A program made the position numbers and the translations under genes. Below are positions 6,405 to 6,853 of a stretch of DNA of 6,853 nucleotides, piece by piece. The notes below the pieces were generated by a model. The model was not told where the DNA came from and made no database searches. It saw only the letters and a program-made list of their open reading frames with translations. This DNA comes from Bacillota bacterium. GTDB lineage: Bacteria; Bacillota; Clostridia; Lachnospirales; Bianqueaceae. The stretch is taken from the NCBI GenBank assembly GCA_017467985.1, contig JAFUJY010000144.1, positions 1 to 6,853 of the forward strand, written 5' to 3'. The stretch's first letter is position 1; each line of letters starts with the position of its first letter.

Positions 6405-6853
6405 ATGGGAATGAGTATGAGTGAAAGACATGTAAGAATACCTGGCGAATATATGAGCAATATATTTGGCAGTTTTGATGAGAACATTCAGGCACTGGAA
6501 AGAAAATGCAGTGTAACACTCGTTAACCGGGAGGATGCGCTGATTATCAGCGGAAGTCCTGAGGATACGGACCACGCCGAGGATGTGCTGCACAAGCTGA
6601 TTGCAGTGGCCAAGAGCGGTGAGGTTGTAACACTGCAGCATGTAAATTATTTAAGTACATTGTCTGCGGACGAGGCAAAAGAGGATGTGCGGGAGCTCCT
6701 GTCCGATGTGGTTTGTTTTACCAAGCAAGGCAAGCCCATTCGTCCCAAGACGCTGGGACAGAAGCGTTATGTGGATCAGATCCGCAAACATACGCTGACC
6801 TGTGGTATCGGTCCGGCAGGTACCGGTAAGACCTTTTTGGCCATGGCCATGGC
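6405..6853 (+). CDS. phoH: PhoH family ATPase (3' end beyond the window)
   Basis: PhoH proteins are P-loop ATPases with an N-terminal KH-like region, linked to RNA metabolism and commonly followed by ybeY. The exact role is unsettled. About 149 residues of an expected 320 or so are present, and the reading frame is open to the window end. The KH-like N-terminal part includes YMSNIFGSFDENIQALER (17-34, counted from ATG 6405). It is followed by PIRPKTLGQKRYVDQIRKH (111-129) and Walker A GPAGTGKT (136-143) leading into FLAMAM. Three in-frame ATGs (6405, 6411, 6417) are possible starts, giving MGMSMSERH. If the upstream hairpin folds, 6411 has the best spacing. The order yqfC-yqfD-phoH is conserved in Firmicutes, which supports the call. 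Only the start and the unseen C terminus are uncertain. Confidence 0.93.
   Translation, partial: MGMSMSERHVRIPGEYMSNIFGSFDENIQALERKCSVTLVNREDALIISGSPEDTDHAEDVLHKLIAVAKSGEVVTLQHVNYLSTLSADEAKEDVRELLSDVVCFTKQGKPIRPKTLGQKRYVDQIRKHTLTCGIGPAGTGKTFLAMAM

Noticed and set aside
1..6853. Possible novel defence, mobile or biosynthetic system
   Set aside because: Every gene belongs to a well-known chromosomal family in a conserved order, and there are no repeats, integrases, toxins or atypical genes between them.

Overview
This window looks like ordinary chromosomal core sequence from an endospore-forming, anaerobic-type Firmicute. I would place it in the Clostridia, probably Lachnospiraceae. This is inferred from the gene content (RNase Y, YqfC/YqfD sporulation proteins, PhoH), the strong AAGGAGG-type ribosome binding sites and the recA-recX-rny order. 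I did not identify a species. All eight genes lie on the + strand. There are no RNA genes, mobile elements, CRISPR arrays or phage genes.

Layout. Positions 1-1625 hold recA and recX, overlapping by 4 bp and read as one operon, closed by a strong hairpin terminator at 1642-1669. From 1673 a consensus promoter and a perfect 13-bp-arm palindrome lead into rny (ribonuclease Y, TTG start at 1766), closed by a terminator at 3339-3371. Next come proC (pyrroline-5-carboxylate reductase; start best placed at 3405) and a Nudix hydrolase resembling ADP-ribose pyrophosphatase, separated by 9 bp and closed by a hairpin at 4764-4804. The sporulation pair yqfC-yqfD (4-bp overlap) follows, with the yqfC start codon immediately after the T-run of that hairpin. 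A promoter at 6328-6356 then drives phoH, whose 3' part runs off the window end inside the Walker A region.

Functionally the window juxtaposes recombinational repair and its modulator, mRNA decay at the membrane, proline synthesis plus nucleotide-sugar housekeeping, mother-cell sporulation functions, and a PhoH ATPase usually linked to ybeY and RNA metabolism.

I see no new multi-gene system. The points worth a second look are in the control regions: the palindrome at the rny transcription start, a sporulation-type promoter apparently sitting in a terminator loop ahead of yqfC, and a perfect 8-bp hairpin between the phoH Shine-Dalgarno sequence and its start codons.
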